Below are positions 34,408 through 43,394 of a DNA stretch of 64,000 bases, one piece after another. Source of the DNA: Flavobacterium microcysteis (GTDB lineage Bacteria > Bacteroidota > Bacteroidia > Flavobacteriales > Flavobacteriaceae). The stretch is from the NCBI RefSeq assembly GCF_006385255.1, contig NZ_VFJE01000050.1, positions 1 through 64,000 of the forward strand. The letters run 5' to 3'. The notes beneath the pieces were generated by a model that had not been told where the DNA came from, did not search any database, and was given only the letters and a program-made list of their open reading frames with translations. Numbering within the stretch: the stretch's first letter is position 1; each line of letters begins with the position of its first letter. A program made the translations under genes and the position numbers.

Positions 34408-35568
34408 ATGCTGAACTTCGAATTATATAACCCTACCCAACTTGTTTTTGGCAAAGGACAAATCGCAAAAATTTCAGACCTCATCCCAAAAGAGGCCAAA
34501 GTATTAATTACTTATGGTGGCGGTAGTATCTTCAAAAATGGTGTTTATGATCAGGTGCGAAAAGCACTTCATGGCTATGATATCACCGAATTTGGAGGAA
34601 TTGAACCCAATCCTCGTTATGAAACCTTAATGAAAGCCGTTGAAATCATCCATGAAAAACAGCTGGATTTTATATTGGCTGTAGGTGGAGGATCTGTAAT
34701 TGACGGAACAAAGTTTATTTCTGCTGCCGTAAAATTTGACGGGAAGCCGATGGATATCCTGCAAAAAGGAATACGGATTCTTGAAAATACCGTTCCATTT
34801 GGGACCGTTCTTACACTTCCGGCAACAGCAAGCGAAATGAATTCAGGAGCTGTAATCACCATTAATGAAACTCAAGAGAAGCTTTCGTTTGGAGGTCCGG
34901 CCTTATTCCCTAAATTTTCAATCTGTGACCCGGAAGTTGTCGCTTCGTTACCAAAAAGACAAATCCAAAACGGTATCATTGATGCCTATACACACGTACT
35001 GGAACAATATCTTACTTATCCGCACGATGCTTTGTTACAGGACAGGATTTCTGAAGGAATTTTGCAAACCCTAATCGAAATCGGACCGGAAGTAGTAGAA
35101 AATCCAACCGACTATAAGTTGGCCTCTAACTATATGTGGAGCTGTACAATGGCACTGAACGGACTAATCCAAAAAGGTGTTCCTACGGATTGGGCAACAC
35201 ACATGATTGGCCATGAACTGACTGCTTTGTTCGAAATCGATCATGCCAGAACACTAGCTATTATTGGCCCAAATCTTTACCGTGTTATGTTTGAAACCAA
35301 AAAAGATAAGCTGGCACAATATGGCAAAAGGGTTTGGAATGTTGCCGATGCGGGAGTTGAAGAAATGGCTATCGAAGCCATCGAAAAAACGGTCGAATTT
35401 TTCCACCGTATGGGAATGCAGACTAAACTGTCTGAATATACCCAAGACTACGAAAAAACTGCCGATTTCATAGCCAAGCGATTTGAAGAAAGAGGTTGGA
35501 AAGGCTTAGGAGAGAAGAAGAATATTACTCCTGAAAAAGTAAAAAACATTGTTGAACTGAGCTACTAA
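34408..35568 (+). CDS. Iron-containing alcohol/aldehyde dehydrogenase (YqhD-like)
   Basis: 386 residues. 'ILAVGGGSVIDGTKFI' (dinucleotide binding), 'LPATASEMNSGAVIT', and metal ligands in 'GIIDAYTHVLEQYL' and 'HMIGHELTALFEIDHARTLA' fit group III metal alcohol dehydrogenases. 'GGGS' spacing as in NADPH-dependent YqhD, which reduces short aldehydes. Divergent from nrtR but without an operator near its own start. Confidence 0.9.
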   Translation: MLNFELYNPTQLVFGKGQIAKISDLIPKEAKVLITYGGGSIFKNGVYDQVRKALHGYDITEFGGIEPNPRYETLMKAVEIIHEKQLDFILAVGGGSVIDGTKFISAAVKFDGKPMDILQKGIRILENTVPFGTVLTLPATASEMNSGAVITINETQEKLSFGGPALFPKFSICDPEVVASLPKRQIQNGIIDAYTHVLEQYLTYPHDALLQDRISEGILQTLIEIGPEVVENPTDYKLASNYMWSCTMALNGLIQKGVPTDWATHMIGHELTALFEIDHARTLAIIGPNLYRVMFETKKDKLAQYGKRVWNVADAGVEEMAIEAIEKTVEFFHRMGMQTKLSEYTQDYEKTADFIAKRFEERGWKGLGEKKNITPEKVKNIVELSY

Positions 35569-35886
35569 TAGCAACTCATTTTAAAGTCAAAAGGCACTCC
35601 TGAAAACAATTTTCAAGAGTGCCTTTTTCAAAACACCAAAAACAAATCTTAACTAACTTAATAATACGAGGACGTATTATCATTCAACGTGTATTGTAAT
35701 CTAACCAACTCAATATCAATAACGGCAACACAGGCATTGCATTGTATTGATAATCATAATTTTAAGTTAAAATTATAAGCGTGTTTGTTTTATGGTGTAG
35801 GTTTCTGACAAAAAAGAGGTGACAGGGTCGAAATTAATTTCCGATTACCACTAATTTGAGTATTTTTGGCAAACAAACGAAGCGAA
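35569..35886 (+). other. 318-base spacer before gpsA
   Basis: Contains the terminator of the dehydrogenase gene, an 8-bp inverted repeat ATAATACG-AGGA-CGTATTAT at 35661-35680, and otherwise AT-rich DNA with no coding pattern. A TATTTTTG -7-like box is at ~35861. Confidence 0.6.
35589..35629 (+). terminator. Terminator of the alcohol dehydrogenase gene
   Basis: 11-bp stem (35589-35599 with 35617-35627), extended inwards by TGAAAA/TTTTCA, then T's. Confidence 0.85.
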
Positions 35887-36882
35887 ATGAATGAACATCC
35901 AAAATTTGCCGTAATTGGCGGCGGAAGCTGGGCGACAGCAATTGCAAAAATGCTTTGCGTTAATCTCACTGAGATTGCGTGGTATATGAGAAATGAAAGC
36001 GCGATTGAACACATCAAAAAATTCAAACACAACCCTAATTATTTGAGTTCTGTTGAATTTGATACCAAAAAACTAAAACTTACCAGCAATATAAACGAGG
36101 CGGTACAGTATGCCGATTATATTATTTTCGCTATTCCTTCTGCTTTTTTAAGCGGCGAACTGGAGCACCTTACAGAAAGCTTGGATGGGAAAATTATTTT
36201 TTCTGCCATCAAAGGTATTGTTCCGGAAACCAGCCTGATTGTTGGAGAACATTTCCATGAAAAATACAATATTCCTTATGACAGTATCGGAGTCATAACC
36301 GGACCATGTCACGCTGAAGAAGTTGCTATGGAGCGTCTTTCTTATCTGACCATTGCTTGCGGCGATTCGCAAAAAGCAAAAATCATGGCAAACAATCTTA
36401 GCGGTAACTATATCAAAGCGAAGATTTCTGATGATATTATCGGAACAGAATATGCTGCCATGCTAAAAAACATTTATGCTATCGCAGCCGGAATGGCGCA
36501 TGGTTTAGGCTATGGCGACAACTTCCAGGCACTGCTGATGAGTAATGCAATACGCGAGATGAAGAAATTCATCCGAAAAGTCCATAAAATGAAACGAAAC
36601 ATCAATGATTCTGCCTATCTGGGCGATTTATTGGTAACCGGATATTCTATATTTTCCAGAAACAGGATGTTTGGAAACATGATTGGAAAAGGCTATACCG
36701 TAAAATCGGCTATGATGGAAATGAGCATGGTTGCGGAAGGGTATTATGCTACAAACAGTGCTTATAAACTCAATCAAGGTTTGCGTGCCAAAACGCCAAT
36801 TATCGATGCTGTTTACAGTATTTTATATGAAGGAAAAGAGCCTAAAAAAGTATTTAAAAAATTAACTGAAAAACTTAATTAA
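35887..36882 (+). CDS. gpsA: NAD(P)-dependent glycerol-3-phosphate dehydrogenase
   Basis: 331 residues from the ATG at 35887; the frame's first codon is a TTG at 35866 inside a promoter-like box. Rossmann 'FAVIGGGSWATAIAKML', catalytic Lys/Asp region 'TEYAAMLKNIYAIAAGMAHGLGYGDN', and 'LLVTGYSIFSRNR'. Produces sn-glycerol-3-phosphate for phospholipids. Followed after 8 bases by the TerC/Alx gene. Confidence 0.92.
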   Translation: MNEHPKFAVIGGGSWATAIAKMLCVNLTEIAWYMRNESAIEHIKKFKHNPNYLSSVEFDTKKLKLTSNINEAVQYADYIIFAIPSAFLSGELEHLTESLDGKIIFSAIKGIVPETSLIVGEHFHEKYNIPYDSIGVITGPCHAEEVAMERLSYLTIACGDSQKAKIMANNLSGNYIKAKISDDIIGTEYAAMLKNIYAIAAGMAHGLGYGDNFQALLMSNAIREMKKFIRKVHKMKRNINDSAYLGDLLVTGYSIFSRNRMFGNMIGKGYTVKSAMMEMSMVAEGYYATNSAYKLNQGLRAKTPIIDAVYSILYEGKEPKKVFKKLTEKLN

Positions 36883-36890
36883 TTCCAGTC

Positions 36891-37889
36891 ATGCAAGACA
36901 ACCACGTCGATCACCTGATTAACCATCCCGGAATCCTAACCGCATTTTCTGTTGTAATCATCATTATGTTGCTTCTTGATTTAGGAGTGTTCAACAAAAA
37001 AAGCCACGTAGTTTCTAACAAAGAAGCAGCTATCTGGTCAATCGTGTGGATTTCGCTAGCCATGGGCTTCAGCGGCGTGATTTATTATTTGATGGGAATA
37101 GAACAGTTTACGCAATTCCAATCGGCTTACTGGATTGAAAAAGCGCTTTCTGTTGACAACCTTTTTGTTTTTATTCTTGTCTTTGGATTTTTTAATGTTC
37201 CAAAGCATTTACACCATAAAGTTTTATTTTGGGGAATCATTGGGGCTTTGGTTTTCAGGGCCATTTTTATTTTCTCCGGAGTTGAGCTTATCAACATGAC
37301 CTATCTTCCAGAAATGGAAATCTTTGGAAAATTGGTTAGCATCAATGTTGTTTTATCTGTATTTGGATTTTTCCTGGTATTTGCCGGATTCAAATCGTGG
37401 TTCTCAAAAGAAGACAACGACGAAAACAAAGATTTTACAAAAAGTCCGGGAGCCAAATTGGTACACCGTTTCTTCAAGGTCTCTGAGAATTATGACGGTG
37501 ACAAATTCTTTACGGTAGAAAACGGAATCAAAATGGCAACTCCACTTTTGGTTGTTGTAGCTGTTATCGAATTTACGGATTTGATTTTTGCAGTCGATTC
37601 TATTCCAGCAATTTTTGCCATCGCACCTAATGATCCTTTTATCCTGTATACTTCAAATATTTTTGCCATCTTAGGACTAAGAGCTTTATATTTCTTGTTG
37701 GCCAACTTTATGTATATGTTCAGCAGACTAAAATATGGATTAGCAATTATCCTGGCTTTTATAGGTGTAAAAATGCTTATACAGCCTTTCTATCACATTT
37801 CTTCGCCTGCTTCTTTAACTGTAGTAGGAAGTGTGTTGATTTTATCTGTATTCGCTTCTTTGGCTTTTCCGGTAAAAGAAGAAAAATAG
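36891..37889 (+). CDS. TerC/Alx-family membrane protein
   Basis: 332 residues, about nine helices. 'EKALSVDNLFVFILVFGFF' and 'VIEFTDLIFAVDSIPAIFAI' carry the paired acidic/Asn residues typical of TerC/Alx; a cytosolic loop rich in Asp/Glu/Lys lies in the middle. Relatives export Mn2+ or act in metal or pH homeostasis. No yybP-ykoY riboswitch seen, as gpsA is only 8 bases away. Confidence 0.9.
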   Translation: MQDNHVDHLINHPGILTAFSVVIIIMLLLDLGVFNKKSHVVSNKEAAIWSIVWISLAMGFSGVIYYLMGIEQFTQFQSAYWIEKALSVDNLFVFILVFGFFNVPKHLHHKVLFWGIIGALVFRAIFIFSGVELINMTYLPEMEIFGKLVSINVVLSVFGFFLVFAGFKSWFSKEDNDENKDFTKSPGAKLVHRFFKVSENYDGDKFFTVENGIKMATPLLVVVAVIEFTDLIFAVDSIPAIFAIAPNDPFILYTSNIFAILGLRALYFLLANFMYMFSRLKYGLAIILAFIGVKMLIQPFYHISSPASLTVVGSVLILSVFASLAFPVKEEK

Positions 37890-37970
37890 TCTATTTGTGA
37901 AAATAAAGTGAAAGTTCTCGGCTGGTGTTATTATTTTTCGTAATTATGATAAATAATAACCATCCAACCT

Positions 37971-39140
37971 ATGTTAGAACAACTTTTAAACTCGGGAAAA
38001 TTCTCTGAGGTTTTAGATCAGATCGCCAATGGCGAAAAACTTCCAAAAACACTAAACGAATACAGCAAGTCGAGCATCTTCGACCGACTATTCCAACAGA
38101 AACAATTTGAAATCATCCGACTCTTTTTAGAAAATGGTGTTATCGAGACTGATGTCTATGAATTCGACAGTTTTGATAAAAGCATTTTCCAAAGCGTTAC
38201 CAGAGGTTTGCAGACAGATGACGAATCACTTGCCTTTTTCAGAGAATTTATTTCAAAATTTGACAATATCAATGATGAAGTCGGTGCCAAAACCTTATTG
38301 GGCTACTTTTTCGAAAAGGGTGCTAGTCTTGAAAGCATCAAAATATTAGTCGAAGCAGGATGCGATGTAAACTTTAAGAACAACGCCGAAGAAAATTTCC
38401 TGCAGCAGGTTATTAAAACCAACCTGATGAAACCGGAGCTTTCTCTTTCTTACCTCGAATTTCTGATTGGAGAAGGTTTAGATGTCAATGCTCAGGATAT
38501 CGTTCAAAAAACGCCTTTGATTACAGCTATAGAATTCAATAGAAACGAATATATCGATCTTCTTCTGCAAAACGGAGCAAATCCTAACCATGCAGACAAA
38601 AACGGAAATACAGCCTTTTTCTATGCTGTCGCCCATAAACTAGATGTAAGGCTATACGACCTGCTGCGTAATTATGATATGCCGCAATTGGATATCCTCA
38701 ACAAAGACCAGGTTACCCTGTTGTTCGAATACATGAGAATGATGTACGACACTTCAGAAAAAAGCCTGGAACTATTGCGAAAGCTGATTGAAGATGGTGC
38801 TGATATTTATCAGACCAGCAGCTATTATAGCCGAGATGTTACTCCAATTGACTTGGTTGCCGAAAAAAAACCGGAAGTCTTGCAGGCTCTATTGGACATC
38901 GGAATCTCAGATATTAATCGTCAAGATGATAGCGGAAATACACTATTGCATAAAGTTTGTGCCTACAATGTGAATTATGATACTGAAAAAGCAAAGGAAA
39001 TGTACCGAAAAGTAAAGCTTCTTCTTGAAAACGGTGCTGATGTATCAATCACAAATGATAAAGACCAGAAAGCGCTAGATCTGGCATCTGATGATAACCT
39101 GAAAATAAAAACTGTCGAACTGCTGATGAAGCAATCCTAA
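37971..39140 (+). CDS. Ankyrin-repeat protein
   Basis: 389 residues, no signal peptide or helix. At least five ankyrin-like repeats: 'IKILVEAGCDVNFKNN', 'LEFLIGEGLDVNAQD', 'IDLLLQNGANPNHADKNGNTAF', 'LLLENGADVSITND'. N-terminal ~100 residues diverged. Protein-binding scaffold; partner unknown. Forms a pair with the next gene, 17 bases downstream. Confidence 0.85.
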   Translation: MLEQLLNSGKFSEVLDQIANGEKLPKTLNEYSKSSIFDRLFQQKQFEIIRLFLENGVIETDVYEFDSFDKSIFQSVTRGLQTDDESLAFFREFISKFDNINDEVGAKTLLGYFFEKGASLESIKILVEAGCDVNFKNNAEENFLQQVIKTNLMKPELSLSYLEFLIGEGLDVNAQDIVQKTPLITAIEFNRNEYIDLLLQNGANPNHADKNGNTAFFYAVAHKLDVRLYDLLRNYDMPQLDILNKDQVTLLFEYMRMMYDTSEKSLELLRKLIEDGADIYQTSSYYSRDVTPIDLVAEKKPEVLQALLDIGISDINRQDDSGNTLLHKVCAYNVNYDTEKAKEMYRKVKLLLENGADVSITNDKDQKALDLASDDNLKIKTVELLMKQS

Positions 39141-39157
39141 TCCAAAAAAGAAGAATC

Positions 39158-40501
39158 ATGTCAATGTCATTTATAATCGCCTGCGAAAGCGGAAAAAGAA
39201 AAATAGCCGAACTTTTATTAGCCAACAAAGAAGTTGATGTAACCTATACCGATGAAAAAGGTCGGACAGCACTGCATTATGCTGCCCATCATGGTTATCT
39301 CGACCTGGTAAAAATACTCGTTGATGAAGGCTCAGACATTGATTATGGAGACCATGCCGGTGAAACGCCTTTCTATTTTGCCTGCCTGCAAAAACAAAAG
39401 CAGACTGCATTATTCTTATTAGAAAAAGGAGCTAAAACAGACAGTAAAGATTTCAAAGGCAATAGTCTTTTGCATCTTACAGCCCAAACCGGACAAATTG
39501 AGGTTTTGGAAAAACTACTTGAACAAGGCTTGGATGCCGATTTAGAAAATAACGAAGCAGAAACTCCGCTTCTTATAGCTGCTAGTTGGAGAAATGCAGC
39601 AATTGTCAAAAAATTATTAGAAAACGGAGCCGATATCAATACAACTAACAAGCAGGGTAATTCGCCTTTGTTGTTTGCCGTAAAATCCAAAAACCAACCT
39701 ATGGTTGAATTGCTTTTGGAAAATGGAGCGGCTATTAATCATACCAACCATTCTGGAGAAAGTGCTTTGCTTCTGGCTTGTTATGACAGTAACCGAATGC
39801 TGACCAAACTTTTGGCAGAAAAAGGGGCTGATCTTTTTGTTTCTTCAAAAAACGGATTGTCACCTGTTTGGTATGCCTGTTCCAATAACCAAAAAGAAAT
39901 CGTCGACCTTTTTATCGAAAATGGTGTTGATGTCAATTATTCCAAACCAGTAACCGGAAACGAAACTTCTATGTATTCTTATCTGGATTGGGTTGAAACG
40001 GCAGACAGCCTTAGTATTTCCAGCAGTTTTTCTTTAGACACTACGTATGGTTATGGCGGTGAAAGCTTGTTACATGTTGCTGCTAAAAGTGGCCATGTTA
40101 GTATGGTCAAACTACTTTTAGATAAAGGTGCCAATATCAATATTCAGGATGAAAGTGGCAATACTGCCTTGCATTATGCCGCAGCCAATGGTAAAAAAGA
40201 TATGGTGAAGCTGCTATTGGAAAAAGAAGCAGATGCTTCGATAGTAAATGCAAAAGAGCAAAAAGCAATTGACTATTCGAATATTAAAGGATTTAATGAA
40301 ATTACAGAGTTGTTGCTGAAATACAGTCCATCGAATATTGCTAATCCAAACAGTTCAAAAACGGAAACTGCGCCAACTTCTGCTCCTGTAGACATGGCTT
40401 CAAAAAAACAAGCTTTGTTGGATTTGAAGGAACTTTTGGATGCCGGGATATTATCTCAGGAAGAGTTCGATACTGAAAAGACTAAGATTTTGAAAGGCTG
40501 A
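39158..40501 (+). CDS. Ankyrin-repeat protein with C-terminal SHOCT domain
   Basis: 447 residues. Nine or ten ankyrin repeats cover residues ~1-390 (e.g. 'KTPLLIAASWRNAAIVKKLLENG'-like and 'NTALHYAAANGKKDMVKLLLE'). A Ser/Pro/Thr linker leads to 'LLDLKELLDAGILSQEEFDTEK' at ~415-445, a SHOCT module of the kind found at protein C-termini. No signal peptide, so cytosolic. The pair may act as a scaffold; the neighbour upstream is the TerC/Alx gene. Confidence 0.87.
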   Translation: MSMSFIIACESGKRKIAELLLANKEVDVTYTDEKGRTALHYAAHHGYLDLVKILVDEGSDIDYGDHAGETPFYFACLQKQKQTALFLLEKGAKTDSKDFKGNSLLHLTAQTGQIEVLEKLLEQGLDADLENNEAETPLLIAASWRNAAIVKKLLENGADINTTNKQGNSPLLFAVKSKNQPMVELLLENGAAINHTNHSGESALLLACYDSNRMLTKLLAEKGADLFVSSKNGLSPVWYACSNNQKEIVDLFIENGVDVNYSKPVTGNETSMYSYLDWVETADSLSISSSFSLDTTYGYGGESLLHVAAKSGHVSMVKLLLDKGANINIQDESGNTALHYAAANGKKDMVKLLLEKEADASIVNAKEQKAIDYSNIKGFNEITELLLKYSPSNIANPNSSKTETAPTSAPVDMASKKQALLDLKELLDAGILSQEEFDTEKTKILKG

Positions 40502-40502
40502 T

Positions 40503-40910
40503 TTATCTGACGATAACTCCGTTTACAAATAAAATAGGCACTTCTTCTGTAGCACGCTCATTGATGGTATTCGTACGGAAAACGAATTTCTTGTCATACA
40601 GCGTGTTTCCTATAAAATAAGTAACCATGAATTCGTTGTTAAGGGCCAAAACGCTCTTTTCAACCATTTCTACTTTTACTACAGAAACTGCCGGAACCTG
40701 CGTAAATGCATGGCGTAAAAGTGAGGTTTTTTTCATCTCACCATCTATCGTTCCGAAAGCCTTTGACACCACCATGACGCTATCCAGATCAAAATCGCTG
40801 TCATTGACCAGATAGACATACCATACCTTTTCCATAAAGTCGTCGTTCCATTCCTGGACAGCAGCTAGAAACACGTTTTCTACTTTTGGGATAACGATAT
40901 CTTTTTTCAT
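40503..40910 (-). CDS. Conserved protein of unknown function next to pheS
   Basis: 135 residues, no signal peptide. Beta-rich 'KVWYVYLVNDSDFDLDSVMVVSKAFG', 'HAFTQVPAVSVVKVEMV', 'LFVNGVIVR'. I recognise it as a flavobacterial conserved protein often beside pheS and sometimes mislabelled as a synthetase subunit, but it has no synthetase motif. Function unknown. Confidence 0.75.
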   Translation of the reverse strand: MKKDIVIPKVENVFLAAVQEWNDDFMEKVWYVYLVNDSDFDLDSVMVVSKAFGTIDGEMKKTSLLRHAFTQVPAVSVVKVEMVEKSVLALNNEFMVTYFIGNTLYDKKFVFRTNTINERATEEVPILFVNGVIVR

Positions 40911-41042
40911 AATGGAAAGGGATAATTTATAGTGGATAGTTGAAAGTGGATAGTTGGAAAGTAATCGTCTAAAATAAGACTACTTACTTTCCAACTTTCG
41001 ACTTTATCACTTTATGACTTTTGTCTTTATTGACTTTACGAC
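40911..41042. repeat. Word-repeat spacer, 'GTGGATAGTT/ACTTT' type
   Basis: Carries a perfect 13-bp inverted repeat, AGTTGGAAAGTAA (40952-40964) and TTACTTTCCAACT (40984-40996), inside repeated words GTGGATAGTT and ACTTT. Between pheS and the next gene of the same strand. Confidence 0.8.
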
Positions 41043-42062
41043 TTAGATAGAAGATTTAAATTGCTCCAGGAAACGTACGTCGTTTTCATAGAACATTCTG
41101 ATGTCGCCAATTTGGTGCAACAACATTGCTATTCTTTCAACACCCATTCCGAAGGCAAAACCTGTAAATTCATCTGCGTTGATACCGCAGTTTTTCAATA
41201 CATTTGGGTCAACCATTCCGCAACCACCAATTTCTAACCAACCAGTTCCTTTGGTAATTCTATAATCGGTTTCTGTTTTTAATCCCCAATAAATATCTAT
41301 TTCAGCACTTGGTTCTGTAAATGGGAAATACGACGGACGCAAACGGATTTTTGATTTTCCGAACATTTCTTTTGTGAAATATAAAAGCGTCTGCTTTAAG
41401 TCCGCAAACGAAACATCTTTGTCAATATACAAACCTTCCACCTGATGGAAAATACAGTGCGAACGTGAAGAAACAGCTTCATTTCTAAAAACACGTCCTG
41501 GAGAAATCGTTCGGATTGGCGGCTTGTTTTCTTCCATATAACGTACCTGAACTGATGATGTATGCGTTCTCAACAGTATATCCGGATTGGTTTGGATAAA
41601 AAATGTATCCTGCATGTCTCTTGCCGGATGGTATTCCGGAAGGTTTAATGCCGTGAAGTTATGCCAGTCATCTTCGATTTCCGGACCTTCAGAAACATTG
41701 AAACCAATATTTGAGAAAATATCTATAATCTGGTTTTTGACCAAAGAAATTGGATGGCGTGAACCTATTTTCACAGGTTCTGCCGGACGCGTCAAATCAC
41801 CATATATACCTACGGTTTCTTCTTTGCTTTCAAATAGTTCCTGAATTGATTTTAGCTTATCTTCAGCAGTAGTTTTCAATTGATTGATAACCTGCCCGAA
41901 TTCTTTTTTCTGTTCGTTAGGAACGTTCTTGAATTCTGCAAAAAAATCTTTTATAAGGCCTTTGCTTCCCAGGAATTTTATCCTGAATGCTTCTAGTTCC
42001 TCTTTATTTTGGGTTTGAAACGCTTCTACTTCGCCAATATATTCTTTAATCTTGTCTATCAT
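41043..42062 (-). CDS. pheS: Phenylalanyl-tRNA synthetase alpha subunit
   Basis: 339 residues, usual length. N-terminal coiled coil (~1-90) that contacts tRNA, then the class II core: 'HPARDMQDTFFIQ' (motif 2 region 'RISPGRVFRNEAVSSRSHCIFHQVEGLYI' as separate blocks) and 'EIGGCGMVDPNVL' / 'GFAFGMGVERIAML' (motif 3). Charges tRNA-Phe with PheT, which is not in this window. Confidence 0.96.
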   Translation of the reverse strand: MIDKIKEYIGEVEAFQTQNKEELEAFRIKFLGSKGLIKDFFAEFKNVPNEQKKEFGQVINQLKTTAEDKLKSIQELFESKEETVGIYGDLTRPAEPVKIGSRHPISLVKNQIIDIFSNIGFNVSEGPEIEDDWHNFTALNLPEYHPARDMQDTFFIQTNPDILLRTHTSSVQVRYMEENKPPIRTISPGRVFRNEAVSSRSHCIFHQVEGLYIDKDVSFADLKQTLLYFTKEMFGKSKIRLRPSYFPFTEPSAEIDIYWGLKTETDYRITKGTGWLEIGGCGMVDPNVLKNCGINADEFTGFAFGMGVERIAMLLHQIGDIRMFYENDVRFLEQFKSSI

Positions 42063-42133
42063 CTTCTTTAGTAAAGGTGCAAATTTAATATTTTTCCATG
42101 AAAATAGCCCGTTCTAAACGAACGTTTCAGTCT

Positions 42134-42493
42134 CTAATCGATAAATTCTCTTTCCAGAAAATAATTTACGATTGCTTCTTTCATCAGTACTGATTGTTCA
42201 CCTGCTTTCAAAGGCGGCAATTCTTCTTTAACCTTATAATGCGGCCATCCTTCATTATCAAAATAATCAAATTCATAGAAACCATATGGCTCAAGCAAGC
42301 GGCATATCGCAATATGCATCAGGTTTAGCTTTTCGTCTTTTTTGAATTTATTATGAACCTTACCCAGTTCCTGCACGCCTATAAGGTAGATGATCGAATC
42401 TAAATCGAGGTTATCATCGCCTTCGGCAAATTGATGGGATAATTGGCTGACAACCTTTTCCCATCGTTCTTTTAATTGTATATCTCTAGACAT
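42134..42493 (-). CDS. Conserved protein of unknown function between pheS and cvpA
   Basis: 119 residues, soluble. 'DSIIYLIGVQELGKVHNKFKKDEKLNLMHIAICRLLEPYGFYEFDYFDNEGWPHY' (described in parts) is conserved in Bacteroidetes. No catalytic motif recognised. Divergent from the CvpA-like gene. Confidence 0.7.
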   Translation of the reverse strand: MSRDIQLKERWEKVVSQLSHQFAEGDDNLDLDSIIYLIGVQELGKVHNKFKKDEKLNLMHIAICRLLEPYGFYEFDYFDNEGWPHYKVKEELPPLKAGEQSVLMKEAIVNYFLEREFID

Positions 42494-42625
42494 TTGAATC
42501 TTAGTTTTTTAAGTTATGATTAGAGGATTTCCTCTCACAAACTGTAAATTTAATCTGCAAAGATACATTGTTGATTTTTGTTTTTCTATGCAAAGTCATC
42601 TATCTTGGCTGCTTATTATTTTTTG

Positions 42626-43126
42626 ATGGGATTTTTAGATATTATTTTAGGCATTTTCCTTGTCTATGGATTGGTTCGCGGGCTGTGGAATGGCCTTTTT
42701 GTAGAATTTGCTTCCTTGGTTTCGCTGCTTTTAGGAATTTATATTGCTATAAAGTTTTCTTTCGTTACCGCTGAATTCCTTGCAAATGCATTTTCCTGGA
42801 ATCCAAAAACCATTGCTATCTGGGCATTTGTACTGACTTTTATTGGCGTAGTTATCGCTATTTCGCTGCTGGCAAAATTCTTTACTTCTATTGCTAATTT
42901 TGCAAGCTTGGGATTGCTGAACAAAATTGTCGGCGGAATTTTTGGTGTCTTAAAAATGTGCCTGATCCTGAGTTTTGCCTTGTCCCTATTCCAAAAAATA
43001 AATTCCAGCAACACTTTTGCAGAAAAGAAAACACTTGATGATTCACTGTTTTACAACCCGATTCTAAAAATTTCAGAATTTGTCTTTCCTATTTTTGAAG
43101 AATGGTTTGAGGAGTTGAAGAAATAA
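42626..43126 (+). CDS. CvpA-family membrane protein
   Basis: 166 residues from the ATG at 42626; the frame's earlier TTG at 42578 is unlikely. Four hydrophobic helices: 'LDIILGIFLVYGLVRGLWNG' start, then 'LVSLLLGIYIAIKFSF', 'IWAFVLTFIGVVIAISLLAKF' and 'KMCLILSFALSLFQ'. Related to colicin V production/CvpA proteins linked to envelope homeostasis. Confidence 0.85.
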   Translation: MGFLDIILGIFLVYGLVRGLWNGLFVEFASLVSLLLGIYIAIKFSFVTAEFLANAFSWNPKTIAIWAFVLTFIGVVIAISLLAKFFTSIANFASLGLLNKIVGGIFGVLKMCLILSFALSLFQKINSSNTFAEKKTLDDSLFYNPILKISEFVFPIFEEWFEELKK

Positions 43127-43394
43127 TTTTTGATTAGGATCTAAGATTTATGATTTCTGTGCTTAGCAGATTTAGACCGCAAATCAAAAGTTTTTATTTC
43201 TAAAAAATAGAGAATTTTTGATTTTTGATTTTTGATTTTTGATTTTAGTTTGCGAACCCTAGACAAAAACCTTAAATCTAAAATCATAAATCTTATATAT
43301 GCATTAAAAAAGTAGGATGCCGAATTTCAGATTGCAAACTCCAAACTCAAATCATAAATCTCAAATCATAAATCTCAAATCTTAGATCCTAAAT
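43127..43394. repeat. Word-repeat spacer, 'GATTTTT/AAATC' type
   Basis: 268 bases between convergent cvpA and batE. Holds four to five copies of GATTTTT in tandem and several of CAAATCATAAATCT. TTAGGATCTAAGATTT (43134-43149) and its exact reverse complement (43377-43392) join the two ends. Confidence 0.85.

Noticed and set aside
40503..40910. Phenylalanyl-tRNA synthetase subunit
   Set aside because: No class II motif; similarity to such labels reflects only the neighbouring pheS.
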